Part shown: positions 1 to 15,000 of the stretch, in pieces
How positions within the stretch are numbered: the first letter of the stretch is position 1
How the letters are laid out: every line of letters starts with the position of its first letter
Assembly: GCA_030141605.1 (NCBI GenBank)
Contig: JAQGDQ010000024.1
Coordinates: 1,071,501-1,135,500, forward strand
From: Tubiluchus corallicola
Lineage: Eukaryota; Priapulida; Priapulimorpha; Priapulimorphida; Tubiluchidae
Reading direction: 5' to 3'
DNA length: 64,000 bases
Notes under the pieces: model-generated
Told to the model about the DNA's origin: nothing
The model's database searches: none
The model's input: the letters and a program-made list of their open reading frames with translations, nothing else
Made by a program: the position numbers and the translations under genes

Positions 1-3000
1 TCTGAAACAGTTTTGCACCTGTACTGGGACTCGAACCGTGTGCCTTCTGCTTTCCAGGCAGCTATGCTAGACATTACACCACAGAAGCACACTTAGTTTG
101 GCATTTAGATAGCAAAAACATTTTTCAGGCTTTAACCAATGAAATTAAATTAGCTTAGTGGACAATGGCTAACATTTTTTGGAATCTTCAAAGCATTTTC
201 AAGCATACAAACAATTCGAGTAAAAGTAAAAACAATCATTTTACCATAAAGTTTTCTGGTTTTTCATCTGGCTCTTCCCATTCCATCATTAGAATTCCGT
301 TCAAACTGCGAAATGCCTTAACAGCTGTAGGAGCTTCATATGGAGCTGTAAGAAAGTATCATTTCAAGTTTGTTTTAAAAATTCTGGCACAACCCTCACA
401 AAAGTTTTAAACTAACTATATTAATACTTGTTTTTTAATCCAGTAATTAGTTATCGTATTGTAACAAAAACATAATTTTTAAAACTAATTGCTAAACAGA
501 AAAGGAAAATTCAGAAAAGGTTAATGTAATGTTAGGTAACGCATTAGGCGACACATAAGTCAATAAGATTAAAGGAAAAATCACCAAGTTTTCTGTGCAT
601 TTTACAATTGTTTGAGAGGCAAATTAAAGCCCCACAATAAGAAGCTTATGGCATACTTACGAACTATCACTCGCACTGGCTGAGTTGAATCTGTATAACC
701 AGATTTGTCAGAGAGTATTTTGATCTGTAGCAAATAGGTGGCACCACGAGTCAGCTTTGGGAAGTTGAAATAGCATGAGGTGTTTTTGCTAGGTGCCAAG
801 GTGACTACATCAGACTTTCCATTTTCATTATTTTTCAGTTCCAAAACATATACCTTCAAAATAATGTAACTTTCTTTTTACAATTGCACATTTAAAATTC
901 ATTATAAACTGCCATATTCTCACATTGACAGTATTCACACAGCATTACAACAGCACAAAATTAGACAAAATTTTAAATTATAAGTTCATTTTTTTCTCCA
1001 CGAATTGTCCTAAACAAGACAACGAGGGAAATGAGGATATGAAGCAGGTCTAGTAGGAAGTTCTTTTGATGCCTGACTTGAAGCAATGTTGAAAATACTA
1101 GGGAAACAATAGTAAGAAGTCCTCGGGATGTGACTGTATTTTCCATTCTATGCTGGACAGTTGATTCGAAAAGAACGGGTAGGTTTGATAGTTTCTAGTA
1201 TAATACTGGCATCTCATCTTAATGAGATGTCCTTGGCCACTTCTCTAAATCACTTCCTTTACTGTGAACATCAAAACACAAAACCCAGTCCCCATACCAA
1301 CAAATGCAAAGCTGATCATTTATATGTACACTAGGACAGTGTACTTTATGGAAAAAAGATACAAGCTTAAATTTCCTTGCATTAAGAATGACAAGCCATA
1401 TGTACAGTGCAAGTAGTCCCACCTACTGCCAGAAAAACGAAACATTATATATCAGTAATTTTGTCAAAGCTGACCGGAACCTAGCCAAGAGAAAGTTAAA
1501 AAAAGAAAATATTAAAATTACTTTTTATTCTGCTGATTTTAGTAGCATGAGAGTTTGGGATTTAAGTTAATCAACAGCCTCATCATTTATCAAAGTCATT
1601 GTTTTGTTAGCAACAAACAATAACAGAATTGAGGCCACAAGAATGACCATTTTTCAGTTTCTCTCATACATAAATGCTGTTCAACTTTGCTTTTCCGGCA
1701 TGTGTGCTATGATCTAAGAGAGGAACATTTCACCTCTGGGGAAGACACAATGCTTTCCCTATTCCTCCCAGACCAGCACAACAAGTTATTGTTTACACAT
1801 CAATCAGCTAACTGTTAACCTAATGGATTAGCTTGTTTTATAAAAACGTCCATCATTTACACTGTTGCGAATCCTCGTAAAAATACAACAAATGCACAGA
1901 TTTATAGAGTTGAACAAAAATCCTTTCATTTCACATGAGCCCATCAACTGCAAATACTGCACTCTATTAATAGACTAGCATAGCATACAATAATAGCACA
2001 GGATCAATAAATAAGAAAATATCAATACTGATGCTGATACATGCACGTATGTATCGTAGCAACTCATATGTGCAACTTATAAGTATAGTTTCCAGAATTT
2101 TCTTTGTTTCCAAAAATCGCCAGTAGCAGCAACAGTTACTGGTGAATCAGTTGGCACTTATGTGCTCAAAATATTGAGTAACTTAAGATACATTGTACTA
2201 GACAGATTACCTATTTGTAGCATGAGGAAAGTAACGGTCGCAAAATTAGAAGAGCTCAGAAGTCATGTTCTTAACGCAAACAGCAAATTCTGACTCCACT
2301 GAATAAAATACAAAATTGATGATTTAAACAATTCTGACCCACAAGCGCAGGGTCAAGCAGATGAGCGAGTACTTCCGTATATGTCAGCATATTTATTACA
2401 ACTACAACAGTATAAGAATTAATTGATAGCATAATATAAAGTGTATCAAACTCTGAATATGTGGTAAATCAGCTCGAGTGACTTCCTTGTTTCTATCAAA
2501 GACACTTCGTACAAGTTTACAAGTACTGCCTTAAGCAGAGAAAAACTATTAGAAGACGTGAGCTGAAATGGAGATTATTCTGGGGTACAGAAATGTTCCA
2601 AATGCTTGTATGTAAGACGTATAAGTTAGCAGTAAACACACGCATTTGAAAATTGTCAACCCAGACTTTTGGAGTACTAATGTTAATTTGATTCTCCATT
2701 ATTGTGATAACGTTCATACTCCATTATTGTGATAATGTTCAACGCTTGATAATTATACGTTGCGCGTAGCTGTGTTAATCAAACAAATGTGTTGGCCCAT
2801 TACTTTAATGACCTAAATAGTAGGTCTATCTCAGTCAAAAGCCAAAATGCTAATAATTATTTATAACGTGCAGCTAAAAATCCAACAGGAAATAGCAATC
2901 CACACATGGAAAATTAGTAGAGGAGAGAAAAAACGTTGCTGAGTACATAATCTTGGAAAAATATGTGTTAATAGGGTGCTTAAAAGAATGAGCTCAAGTC

Positions 3001-6000
3001 TTTAGCAAGTCGGTGACAAAATATTTACACAAAAATTATCCAGCAACTCTACCATTACTGACACACATTCGACGTTGTCTTCGGGAATATTTGCATACAC
3101 TGACAGATAATGATGGTAATACTTTACAGGGAACAGAAGCGAACTAAGCACCAACAAACATGTTCTCGTAATCCACTTTTTAAAAGACCCAAACAAAGTC
3201 ACTGTAATAGACTACTTCCTTTTACAACATAGAGTTTTATTTTAGGAAATGACGAAAAATGACGTTGAGCTTTTACAGCTGTCCTTTAGTGACCACTAGG
3301 GGCCTAAGAATCGATCCCAAATAGTTATTTATTTAGAGCTCTCGCCAAATATGTAAAATAAAAACCTGAGGAAAATAGGAAAATAATAATACTGACCAAA
3401 TCAAACTTCGGTGAACATCAATATGAGTTTGGAGCATGTTTACTGTTAATAAGGAAACTTTGAAGAAGAAAAATTTTGTAAGTTGGGGTAGTGACTGTTG
3501 AAACAGATCCTGGAGTGACCAGTAGATCCAATTTCAGCAATAATTTTCTGTACAAAAGAAGAGAAACGTCGTGCTGAAATTTGGTTCAACTTTGTCCTTT
3601 ATTGAACACAGTTACAGTTCTGGAGAAAGCTGGATAAATTACACAAGTGACTCTGTCACTAGCTAGAGAGCCTTTAACATGGTTCCAGCAACTTTCTCGT
3701 GCTGGGAAAAATATAATGACAACAAATTACGCCGACGAACCAATCTAAGCAATCTAAAAAACTCAATAATTTAAGTTGGTGGACAAAGCAGCATAGTTCG
3801 AACATAATTTAGACCAATAGGTAATCCTCACTTTCTTTCATATTATTAATTCAATAAGAATTTGTATTGTACTGAGGCAGATATATTCACAAAAATACAC
3901 TAAATTGTTTACGGTTGTCTGAAACGATTGCCAATGCTACAATAAATTGACTGTTTTGATCGTTATGATTATTTAAAATCGTAATTATTAAACTTTCACA
4001 TTTCTCTAACAGGCGTGGCCCAGTTAATACACCTTCACAGTCTGCTATAGAGAAAACCAGTCAACAAACCAGTAACAACAGATCTTTATCATTTCGTACA
4101 CATTTCCGTCTGCAATGAATAGCAGTGATTTCCCACTTTGAAATTATGCAAGCGTACAATATTATGCTCGGTCAAATATACGCAACGCACACTGGTGTAT
4201 TTGCGTGTGATAATCACGCGAAAGCGGTCAGCATTTTTGGTCGTGCTAGTTGTCTGATACACGTTAATCATTATGTGAGAAAATACGGTAACCAAAAAGT
4301 CTAAACCAACCTGAGCGATTTCGTTAATACAGTTTGATTGTCAGTGTCTTTTTAGACTTTGTTAAAAGCGGCGATTACGATTTAACCATATTAATTTTTA
4401 TGAAAGTTTCATGGTGAAACTTGTGCCTGTTACTGATCAAATAGACGACTACTGGTTATTATAGGTAAGATTATACTGAATTTGCCCTTTTTTGACAAAA
4501 ATCTTTTCTGGTAATTATTAACATTACTGCAATATTATGATTAACGAGTACAGTGTACCTAACACAGCTCACATGCACTACATGTAAAGCTAATCTAATA
4601 CAAAGACTCGTATCTAAACCCTGGACTCGATTTTTAAATATTTACTCTAAAGCTGCTTATCAGACGTGGAAAAATGCGTCATACGAAACATTGGTAAACG
4701 ACGCAACTAGCACACCGGTGTAAATCACCAATTACCATTAGTAACGGGCTGGTGATTTTATAAATAATACATAACAACATCTGCTACTCAACGTAAGTGT
4801 TGTCTGTCGCATTGAAAACAGTGGATTTAATGTACAACAAAGCTAACTACATTCATAGTTGGTAAGTTTTTATTGCTTAATTTTAACAACGTCTCGCTGA
4901 TGTTGAAGTGTTGCATTTTCTTAAAATAAACCAACTAAACTGCATGTGTAAAGTACGCATCCTTAGGCAAAGTTTGACCATGTCAGACGCAGACCACGTG
5001 CCATTACTTCCTTGTGCTTAGTGGGCACAATGCACACTAGCATAGGCTCACACGCAATCTCTTTAAACTTCAATATAATTCAGTGAAAAGAGCGTTCACC
5101 TGTCATTGCCTGGCAACAAGAAGGTGTTTGTTTTGGCCAGTGCAATTTACCTATAGACCTAATACACAGGCAGCAGCAGCAGCACAGAGCCAGTGTGTAA
5201 GCGAAGCAGAACATGGTTGCTGTATTACAGCCTACACATTATACAAACCGACCAAATTGTCGGTCGGTGTAAGTGATAATACTGTTTAAAATTGCATTAA
5301 GTGTTTTGCACCATCGTGTTTCTGTTACAGAGTACAAATGTAGAAAATCATGGCGCTCAATCAGCAAGAACGCAGAAGCAGTAACGACTCGAACAGTTCC
5401 ACAAAGAAGGACAGCCCAAGTAACACAGCTTTTAAACTATTCAAGAAATTGGGCATCAAAGATAAAGATGAGGTGACAATGAAGAACGAACATGAGAAGA
5501 ACAACGAAGTGATGACAAATGGTTCGCCGGATCATAAGCAAACCGTGGACTCCCTTCCACAAGTATTTCACGTAAAGTACCTTGGTTTTCGTCCTGCTAA
5601 AGGCTTATGGGGCATAAAACATACAAGGAAGCCTGTGGAAGAACTAGTGAATGCAACGAAGAAACTGAAAGAAGGTGACATGCTACCTGAATTACAATTG
5701 CACATATCAGAGAAAGGTATTCACACTTGTGGAGTACCTGACAATAAAAACAATGAATTCGAAGAAGGATTACGGCCCATTGACAGTATTTCCTATGGCG
5801 TACAGGACACAAAGTATACCCGTGTGTTTGCTATGATTGTGGTCAACGTGGAACAAAGTGGGGTGCCTACTTTCGCATGTCATGCATACGTGTGTACCAG
5901 CAGAGCCAGCGCTCGACGTATGGCACTAACTTTAGCCCTGGCATTTCAGGAGTTCGGCAATCAGTGTTCAGAGAACAAGTCAAACAGTAATTCTCCAATG

Positions 6001-9000
6001 ATTGAGAAGTCCCAGAAACTAGCAATCGATTTGCGATCACCTGAAGAGATTGAGCAAGATTTGATAGCTGACCAAGAACTAGATTCAGAAGCGTGAAGTA
6101 AGAACTTGTAAAATTTTTCAACATTTGACATTCCTAATCCGAGTAATTCTAACAATTATCTACTGAATGATCTGCTAAAAATTATTTTATAATAATATAT
6201 GTAAACCCAAATAATAATAGCAAAATACCTTTATAGGTGCAAACTAAAAAGATCAATATTTACAACTTTTGACACATTTTCTATGACTATATTTCCTAAT
6301 TGTTGCATATATTAAATGGAATAAATTATTTTAAATAAAATATGCTTTTAAAATTAAAAATAAACTTTTGCTAAGTACCAAGGTTCACCAAACTATATTA
6401 TCACAGTTAATTATAATGTCTGTTAAATTAACTTGGATTTGCAGACTCAAATATGGTAGCCATTTGCAATTTCTTAATGGTACTTATGTTGCACCCACAG
6501 GTACAGTGTTGTTCAGGTACAGTTCAGGTGCAAATATTTCAAGTCAGATAATTATTATGGTAGTGCTTATCAGTACTGAGCCTTGTAGAACGAGCAAAAA
6601 GAGTCAAAGTTTAGTAGGTCTAAAAATTACAGAACAGCCAGCAGAGAAATGACTGGCAGAAAACATTTACTGAAGCACAAAGATTACTAGCAGTGCATAC
6701 ATTTACAAGAGATATTTTGATGATCATCTTTAAAAAAAGAATGTAAAAGCACATATAACATGCCTTTACATAGTTTATACAACATATAGCGGAGTAAAAA
6801 CTTGCTGTAACTTATGTATTTTCCAATGTGAAAGTTCATTTGAAAAGTCTTTTATATACTGTAAAGAGTTATTATTAAGTTAATAATGTTAATACGTTCA
6901 GCTATAAAAAATTTTCATTTTTAATAACACCTACTTAATTACGTATTTTCGCATTTAATGTACAAATGTAAATTTTTGTAGTAATATTAACCAAACTTGT
7001 AAATTCTGTCCTTGTTTACAATTTTTTGTGATTACATTTTATACACTTTTAAATAAAAAAATAAGCTGTTGCTAATGTACTTCAAGTTAATGTCTAAAAT
7101 CCTACAAAGCATTATAATCTAAGTTCCAATTTTGAAATGCGCATTAAAAATTAAGATTCAGACTATAAACAGGTTTTGATTTACATACAATAAGGTCTGA
7201 GTTGCTTACACAGCACTTATCATATTTGCTAGCATCGAAATTAACTTCTTTATGACCAATAATTGCAAGACATGCTATTTGTACCACGTTATATCCAGGA
7301 AGCTTCAGACTGGTATTATAAGTCTGACACAGGAGCGTACCAAATTGACCAGATAACTCAGTCAGTTTAAGGAAGGTACTGTTCTTTAGATCACAATAAG
7401 CTTGTTATGAGTACCATATGTGATAAGTATAACACTGACCACTAACTAACTTATTACGCAGACCTAGAAAAGCAGACAAACATCCCAGTATGCAGACAGT
7501 GAACTAATTGTATATGTATTCATTCAAGAGCTGGCAAGAAATCTAGTAGTATCAACATTAAAACAGAACAAGATAACATCAAATAAAGGAGAATTTTCTT
7601 TTGGCACCGATGGGTTAATTAGGCAAAAATGAAGACGATCTGACCTATGCTAGCGCTGAAAACTCCGGCATCAAACCATGATTTGCATTTAGTTATGTAT
7701 CATATATCTATCTGAGTAAGGTTTTAGAACAGTCTGAACCAATGAAAAACTAAACACAAAGCAATTCCAGAAATTTAAAGATTTGCAGAACACCTGATTT
7801 CATGCAGCTAGAATTTAAGATGGCATCTAAGTTTACATTTCACGGGTAAACAAGCAAACAAGCTTCAGTAACACAAAGAATGCCTGACTTAGTTATTTTT
7901 ATCGTTAACTTTTGTTTTTACCAGATAATCACTCCACTTTTCCCTTTGTCAGTTTGAAGACTAAAAAACTAAAATTTGGCACAACGGTAGGTGGCATTCA
8001 GATCTAAACTTTTTGATCAGACTTTGAGATTTTCGAGAAAATACTCTGATTCCAAAATTTTTGACACTGCCAAATTTTGGCCCATATGGGTTCATTAAGA
8101 AGGATCCACGTAGAAAAAGCTAAAAAGAATAGAGAGGCCAGATATAAAATAAAAGCACAGTAAAGGAACAGGTAAGTAGTAATACTATGATGTTTCCTCA
8201 CAGTCAAAAACCGGACAGGAAATGTCAGAAGCATATAGCTATGTTCTTTTGCAAATACGGAGAAACAGCTACTGCTTAATATTTGCATAACAATCCAGGT
8301 AGTTAAAGCACAAGAAAACCATCCACTTACATAAAGCTTAAAAAATTTGTCTCCAAATTTCATGCCACTTACATACTACCTTTTCGTATGCATGGCTTGC
8401 ATCGGCCGTAACGGTATAAATTTAAACTCCCACGATGACCGTTAGGCGCAGCCATTTTAATGGTAGGTCGTTTGAAACAAGTTTTGACAACATTGAGTAA
8501 AATTTTAAATTACTGTATCTTGTCAATAAGATTAAAAATACGTTTTTGTCTAGTGAGTGGCGCACCCAGTGAGTGGAGGGTGAGTCAGCGACATTTTACC
8601 AACTGGCACAAACATTTTAAATGATTAGTCTAGTTACATAAGTGTTTCCAGCAGGTAAGCGAAATGCTAAGTAATATAGATTTGCACGGAAAGTTTTTTG
8701 GCTCATAATTTAACATTGCCTTTTCTTCCCCTGATTTACGTATTTTAGTGACGTCATGTAATGGCGCCGTCGGAACAGTATTGTGGGAGATTTAAAATGA
8801 AAACAAACGAAAATTCCTTTCAACACGAATACGATATGTGCATAAAATTGCTGTAAAGTAGTATAATTTTTTAAGGCGATTTTTCTAAAACCTACTTCAG
8901 GTGTCCCTTTTCTTGTCCTTTAAGGAGAATGTTTCTCGAAACATAGGAATGAAAAGCAATTAGTACTTACCGAAATATTCTTCAAATTTTAATTCGATTA

Positions 9001-12000
9001 TCAGGCAACACTTAAGTTTTCACAAAATCACCTAAGCAGTTATGATAGGGATGTGCAGTGCATGTCTGCAAGCAAGATCTGGTTTTGCGTTTTGAAATTA
9101 ATTACAGCTTAAAACTAACGTCAGACTTTACAGCAATGCACTGTTTGGTAAAATGAAAAGTACAGTTTTTCTGACTTAGACACCATTACGAGCCGAGTAA
9201 TAAGTTTGTGTTGTATAGGCCTTAATCTTAATCACGTTAATATTTGTACATGTAGCTGTAGGCCCACAATTTAATAAATGTTTGACTGTTTGACAATAGT
9301 CGTTGGGTCTAGTCACTCACTTATAGTTAACAACAACATATTTAAAGTTGTTTTCCTACCATCCCAACCTATCATCCAGGGCTTGGTCACTGTTAACGAT
9401 GTGGTTATTATATTTAATGAACTATTAATGATGACACTATTAACTTAGAGATGCATTTGCAAAGCTAAGCCCACTTTTACGTTAATCACGATCGAAGACC
9501 TTTTAGACAGCATAACATCATTTTTAAAAAATCAAAGTAATCAAGAATTTTAAAAACCAGCCTAATTACCTAGTAAATGCATGTTTGTTTTGGAAAAAGT
9601 TCAACTTACCAAAGCTTTGGAAATCTTTTCGCAAGATGCACTCCAAGTAATGTTTGCTGAACCCTTATCCTTTCCTATATGTGCAACTACATTCTTTGGT
9701 GGAGCTAATTCATCTGAAAATTCAATAAGAAATAAGTCAAAAACATAAAGGCATTAAACTGCATAAACTACAAAAATGATTATAATACATGATCATGTCT
9801 AAAGACTAACTCTACCGAATTGCTAGGAAAACTTGCTTCATAAAACAGGGTTCAAAGAGTTATTTTCAAGCTGATATTTTTAACAAATGCTATCAAATAT
9901 TAAGAGAGTTTTTAGAATGTAACTTATCTTGGACTGCATGTTAATGCCCATAACAAAATCATCTCTTGTTAATAAATACCAGCTCAGGAACTTGGTATTT
10001 GATTGAGTGCCGCTAGAGATGATGTGACTTGAGTTCAATTTTACAATCATCTTCCATGCATGCCTTTTATTTCAAAAGCGGACATTGTAGTACAGTGCGG
10101 CTGTGTGACAAAACTATTGAAGTACAAAAACTTTGAAGCACTTTCAGGTTCACAATGATTTCAAGTTCATTGCTGCGCTAATGCATGACTTAGCGATGTA
10201 CTACCCTGACATTACGTCGAAATGCACGGATATTGTTACGCATTTAAGTACATATGTATGGCTGCAAAAACCTTCAAAAACATTATTTGGACTCAGATAT
10301 TTTAAACCAGAATTAACTATAAGTTAAGGTATAAAACAAATCAAATTTTATTACGTTACGTAAGTTACCAAAATCCTACAAATTCTAGAATAACTAGAAT
10401 AATCTCACCCCAATAATACTCATATTTTGTGCAATTAAGCCACTGAATCAAACTTACCAAATTGGGTACTGCTATGTGCAAACTCACTAAATGGTCCGTA
10501 ACCCAGCGGGCCAATGATTCGCACTTGGAATATGTAGTCTTCACATGCATCTAGGTGATTTAACGACGATTTCGTATCAAAAGTACTAATGCGAATTCCT
10601 TTTTCTTGAAGATTCAGAAAACTGGTACCTGCAAAGATATTAATAAGAGTGAGCATTACAAATATTGCGAAATCAATTATGATGAGGACGATGATGATGA
10701 TGTTGATGATGATGATAACGATAATGAAGATGCTGCTGACTATAATGCAAATGAGGACTGATCGGAAATGTAGTTGTCTTCATTACTACAAATAGGTGCA
10801 AAGTAAGCCATAAAATACGGCAAAATATAAAAATCAGCCATAATAAATACTGTTAATACTTTCAATAATAATTTAAGCAATTGATTGAATAAAAGTATGC
10901 AGTGAAATATTTTTATTTCCAGTTTTTGAACAACTTTATATCTTGAGAAGAAACAAAAATATTAGCATTTGTAAATTTTGTAAAGAAAAAATAAATATAT
11001 AAAAAATATATGTATAATGCCTTTTAGTACCCAAGCAAATAAAAACTGCCAAAAGAACAGACATTTAATAGAAAAAAATAAAAAAGCAAACAAATAAACA
11101 AATAAAAGGCTCACCATAATAGATGCCATACTTCCACTGCTGTGATCTAGGGTCAGTTGGTTTCTCCCAGGATAACATGATTTTCCTCCCAGTAATCCAT
11201 ACAGCTTTTATGTTTGTAGGCTGACTTAACCTCTCACCTACATAAAATTATTTAAACATAGAGGATTAGTGTGCCCTTCAATCCCATTTTATACAAACTT
11301 TCACCTACAAAACTAACTTCGGAACTGACTGATGGGGCCATTAAGAAAAACTTGCTATTAAACAAGTCAGTGTGATACAAAAAACAGTCTGTTTTAACGG
11401 ACCAACTGTATTGGCTGAACATTTTCTAGTAAAAAAGTTTTTATTTTTTAATAAAAAGTGTACATTTTCATTCTTTCTTACCTGGTGTAGTAATCTTAAC
11501 ATGACTAGGTGGCCCTTTTATCGTGTTTCCATCATTAAAGGTTTTGTACCCGTGAACGTCAAATACATAATATGCTCCTGGTGATAATCCATCAACTGAA
11601 ACAAATAACAACAAAGTAAAAGTACTCAGCCTGCTAGTGCAAAACAAAAGTGATGTGTGATTGCAAAATTAAAAAAATTCCACAATATCAAGATGATATT
11701 TTCTACACACATGATAGACATTCATTATTTTTGGAACAGAAATCGAAACTGGGAACCTGTCATAGCAAAATTTTATTTGAACATGAATTCCCGAAAAATG
11801 TGTTTGGAAAAATATTGGTTCACGGTGATTATTTTTGCAACCCATTCCAATTTCCCCGACTTTTGTCCCATTTTCCCTGACTTTTTACAAAATTATCTTT
11901 TTCCCTGACTTTTCCGTGACTTTCCAGGACAGCCTGTATTTTCAAGGATTTTCCCTGACTGTGGGAACCATGGTCGTATTTATTTAAGTGAGTTAACTGG

Positions 12001-15000
12001 GACCACTGAAGTCAAAATTCAAATATTCTCATACTAATCTGTTACAACAGTGGTTTAGTCAAAATCAGCTTAATCAGAGCTAGGTTAGTCATAAAACGAT
12101 TTGACGATGTTCAAAAATTCCAACAGAATTTTAAAAATTGTGGGTTCAAATGTTAATGTACAAGTTTAAGCTTTTAATTTTGATCACAGAAAAATGCTCT
12201 TTCATACCAGGTGGTACAGTTGAAATTTCAATGCTAACAAGTTCTGTCTCAAGGCTAGTTAAGATTTCTAAAAAAACATATACTTACAAAAGTATTACAT
12301 AATCAAAAAACAGGGTTTAGTAGATTTCACTAGTAAAATTTTACATTATGTTGGACATTTTGTCCATTGATGTTCTTTATTCTTTCCACAAGGTGTGATG
12401 TGGCCATACGACTAATTACAAGAAATTCAGGTAATACGTTACCAATGAAATTTGTTGCCGTTGTTGTGTTCTCGTACTGCCTATCCAGACTGTAATGAAT
12501 TTGATATCCATCGACCTGGCTCTCTAGCGCTTTCCAGTTTAGTTGCACTGATCTAAATTATAAATATAAAAGTTAAAATATTCTGTAAATGGAAAAAAAA
12601 TTAACGTGTGCTGGAAAAATTTACAGGAAGCCTTGATGCAATAACTTGCTGATGCATAAATCCCACTAGTAATAAGATCACCACTAGCCTACTAGCTTCT
12701 TGCAACAACGTGCCCACTTTGTTTGATAGCGAGTATTCAGTATTCAGTTAGTTGTGGCATTACATCCGTCACTGATCAGCAAATCAAGGGCAGCACCTAC
12801 TTCTGTCACTACACGCTCATTGAACAACAGTTTAGTGATTAAACAGCGACGTCAATAATTGAAAGTAAATTATCATCACTCAGTCTGCAGACTGTTCTCA
12901 TTGTCATGCACTTTAGCTTCACAGATCGTGCAACCATAAATTGGTAAAAAAAAAAACAGCAAGCATGTGAGAGGTTTTAGTGTTATGAAAATGTTAAATA
13001 TGAACCTTAAAACCATCAACTTATCAATTTCTTACCGATTGTTATTTGTAAGAATGCTTGCAGTCAGGTCTTGAACTTTTCCTATTGCAGCATGTCCAAG
13101 TTTGTAGCTGACGTTCTCTGACTTCAGCCCTTCGCAAGCAGGCATCCCAGGAGGAGGAACTGTCTCAGCAGAAACCTATTTCAAATTTCATTTTGAAGAT
13201 AAAATGAGCAGTTTAGTTTAAAATGTAAAAAAAAAACAAAATATACGATGTGCTATATACCAATAGATAACATATAGGCACAATGTACTGTATGGAGTAC
13301 ATATCCAAAAACACAGATTTATTGGGAATTTTAACAAGCCAGCTATCTGAGTACTCTCTCTAAATTACAGGAGGTTAAATATGAAGCGATCCTTCCAACA
13401 TAATAGATATTTGAAAAAATGACAAAATAGTCCCAGTATTATCAAACACAATATAAAATTATGAATAATTCACTTTTCATTACTTTCATCAACAATTACC
13501 TGTAGTGTGTAAGTCTTGTCTTTGTCTAAATGGCGAATGTACATGTACGTTTCCTGACCTCGAGTTTTTTTAATCACTGGATACTCAGGTGGAGAAATGT
13601 ACACCTGTAATAAAGCATTATTGAGCACATACACACACAAAATATTATTGTCAATTATGTCGCTCAATACTGACTACTGCGCAACATACATGTGGTGACT
13701 TATATAATACATGCTTGATCTCTTTTGATAAGAAGTTAGCATGACAAATTCTGTCAGAAGTAACCAAAAGCAAGCAAGAATTCGACTTGCTGTAAAGGAT
13801 AACATAGGTTTAGGCATTAGCATCATTCTCATAGAAGTGAAAGCAACAAATTTGTCAATCAGTAAGTCTCTACACTCTAACAAATGTATAATATTATCTA
13901 TTCCATTGTAGAAGCAAACTTAAGAGTAAGATACAATGAATTTAGGATTTCACTTAGTTTGTAAACAATTGGTAATTAAAATCAGGAATTTTTATTTTTC
14001 ATTAGCACACATGAATATCAAACTCCATATTTTCTATTTTCTGTATAGTGTTTTGTTTTTTTCCTGTCCGTGTGCATTAGCCAACAGCTTCCTTGCATAT
14101 TCTCATAATGTTTATACAAAAGCCGAGTACTGATTTTTAAGATTTTAAGATTTTAAGACTGCGCGCTATTTTCCAAGTAACTATTCAAAGCATTAATGCC
14201 AATAGCATTTGTGTTTCACTTTCAAAGAAAAAATCTTGAAAAGCATTATTTTTGTACCTTGTAATCCTGAATAATTCCATTTGGAACAAGAGGTGGTCTC
14301 CACTTCAACATGAGTATATTCGGTCTTTCTTCGCTGTGACTAACAGTTACATTAATAGGTGCACTAGGGCCTGAAAATAACAAAGTTCACTTAACATACT
14401 ACGTACAAAAACCACCAAAAAATTGTATTCATAATGTCAACATTTTTCGTACATGAATTTTTGTCAAAAAATGGAAATACTATATTTATATAACTAATTA
14501 CTACATTTATATGAGACATAAGCCATCAGAAGAAAATTGTCACAAACTTTAGCAATTTGGAAAGTAAAATTTTTTAATACCTGACTAAAGCTTACTACTC
14601 TCATTTTCAAACTATTTAAATTTTTGTTTGCATTTGGTTTTCCCAAATCAATTCGTCTTCCAAACATAAAGAGATACTGTTCACTTAGCAACAGATAAAA
14701 GCAATACACACAAAAGTGATGTCACCAGTGGCAGCTCTTGTATAGGTAATGTGGAACTGCAGCACCCCCTATTTTCACTCAATATTATCGATAATATTCC
14801 ATATAATAAATCTTTTTTCTTTAGTTTTCTTTATACTTGTACGGAACCAGAGCATGTGAGGGTAGTATTGTTTGCTTCACAGCCCAAGCACAGTGTGCTT
14901 CAGCAATGCAGTGTTTGGCTGTTGTGTGCATGCGCACATGTTTGAGTCCAGGTAAATATAGTACTGTCACTCACACAGTTTGTTGTTAGTTGTCCCGTGC

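Noticed and set aside
6368-6652. 94-codon plus-strand frame after the PTB gene
   Set aside because: It lies beyond the poly(A) signals and has no recognisable motif; it is probably chance.
8004-8363. 119-codon minus-strand open frame in SORL1 intron 36
   Set aside because: The product is rich in Phe, Leu, Ile and Ser, as expected from AT-rich noncoding sequence. It shows no domain, and a GTAAGT donor lies within its first codons.
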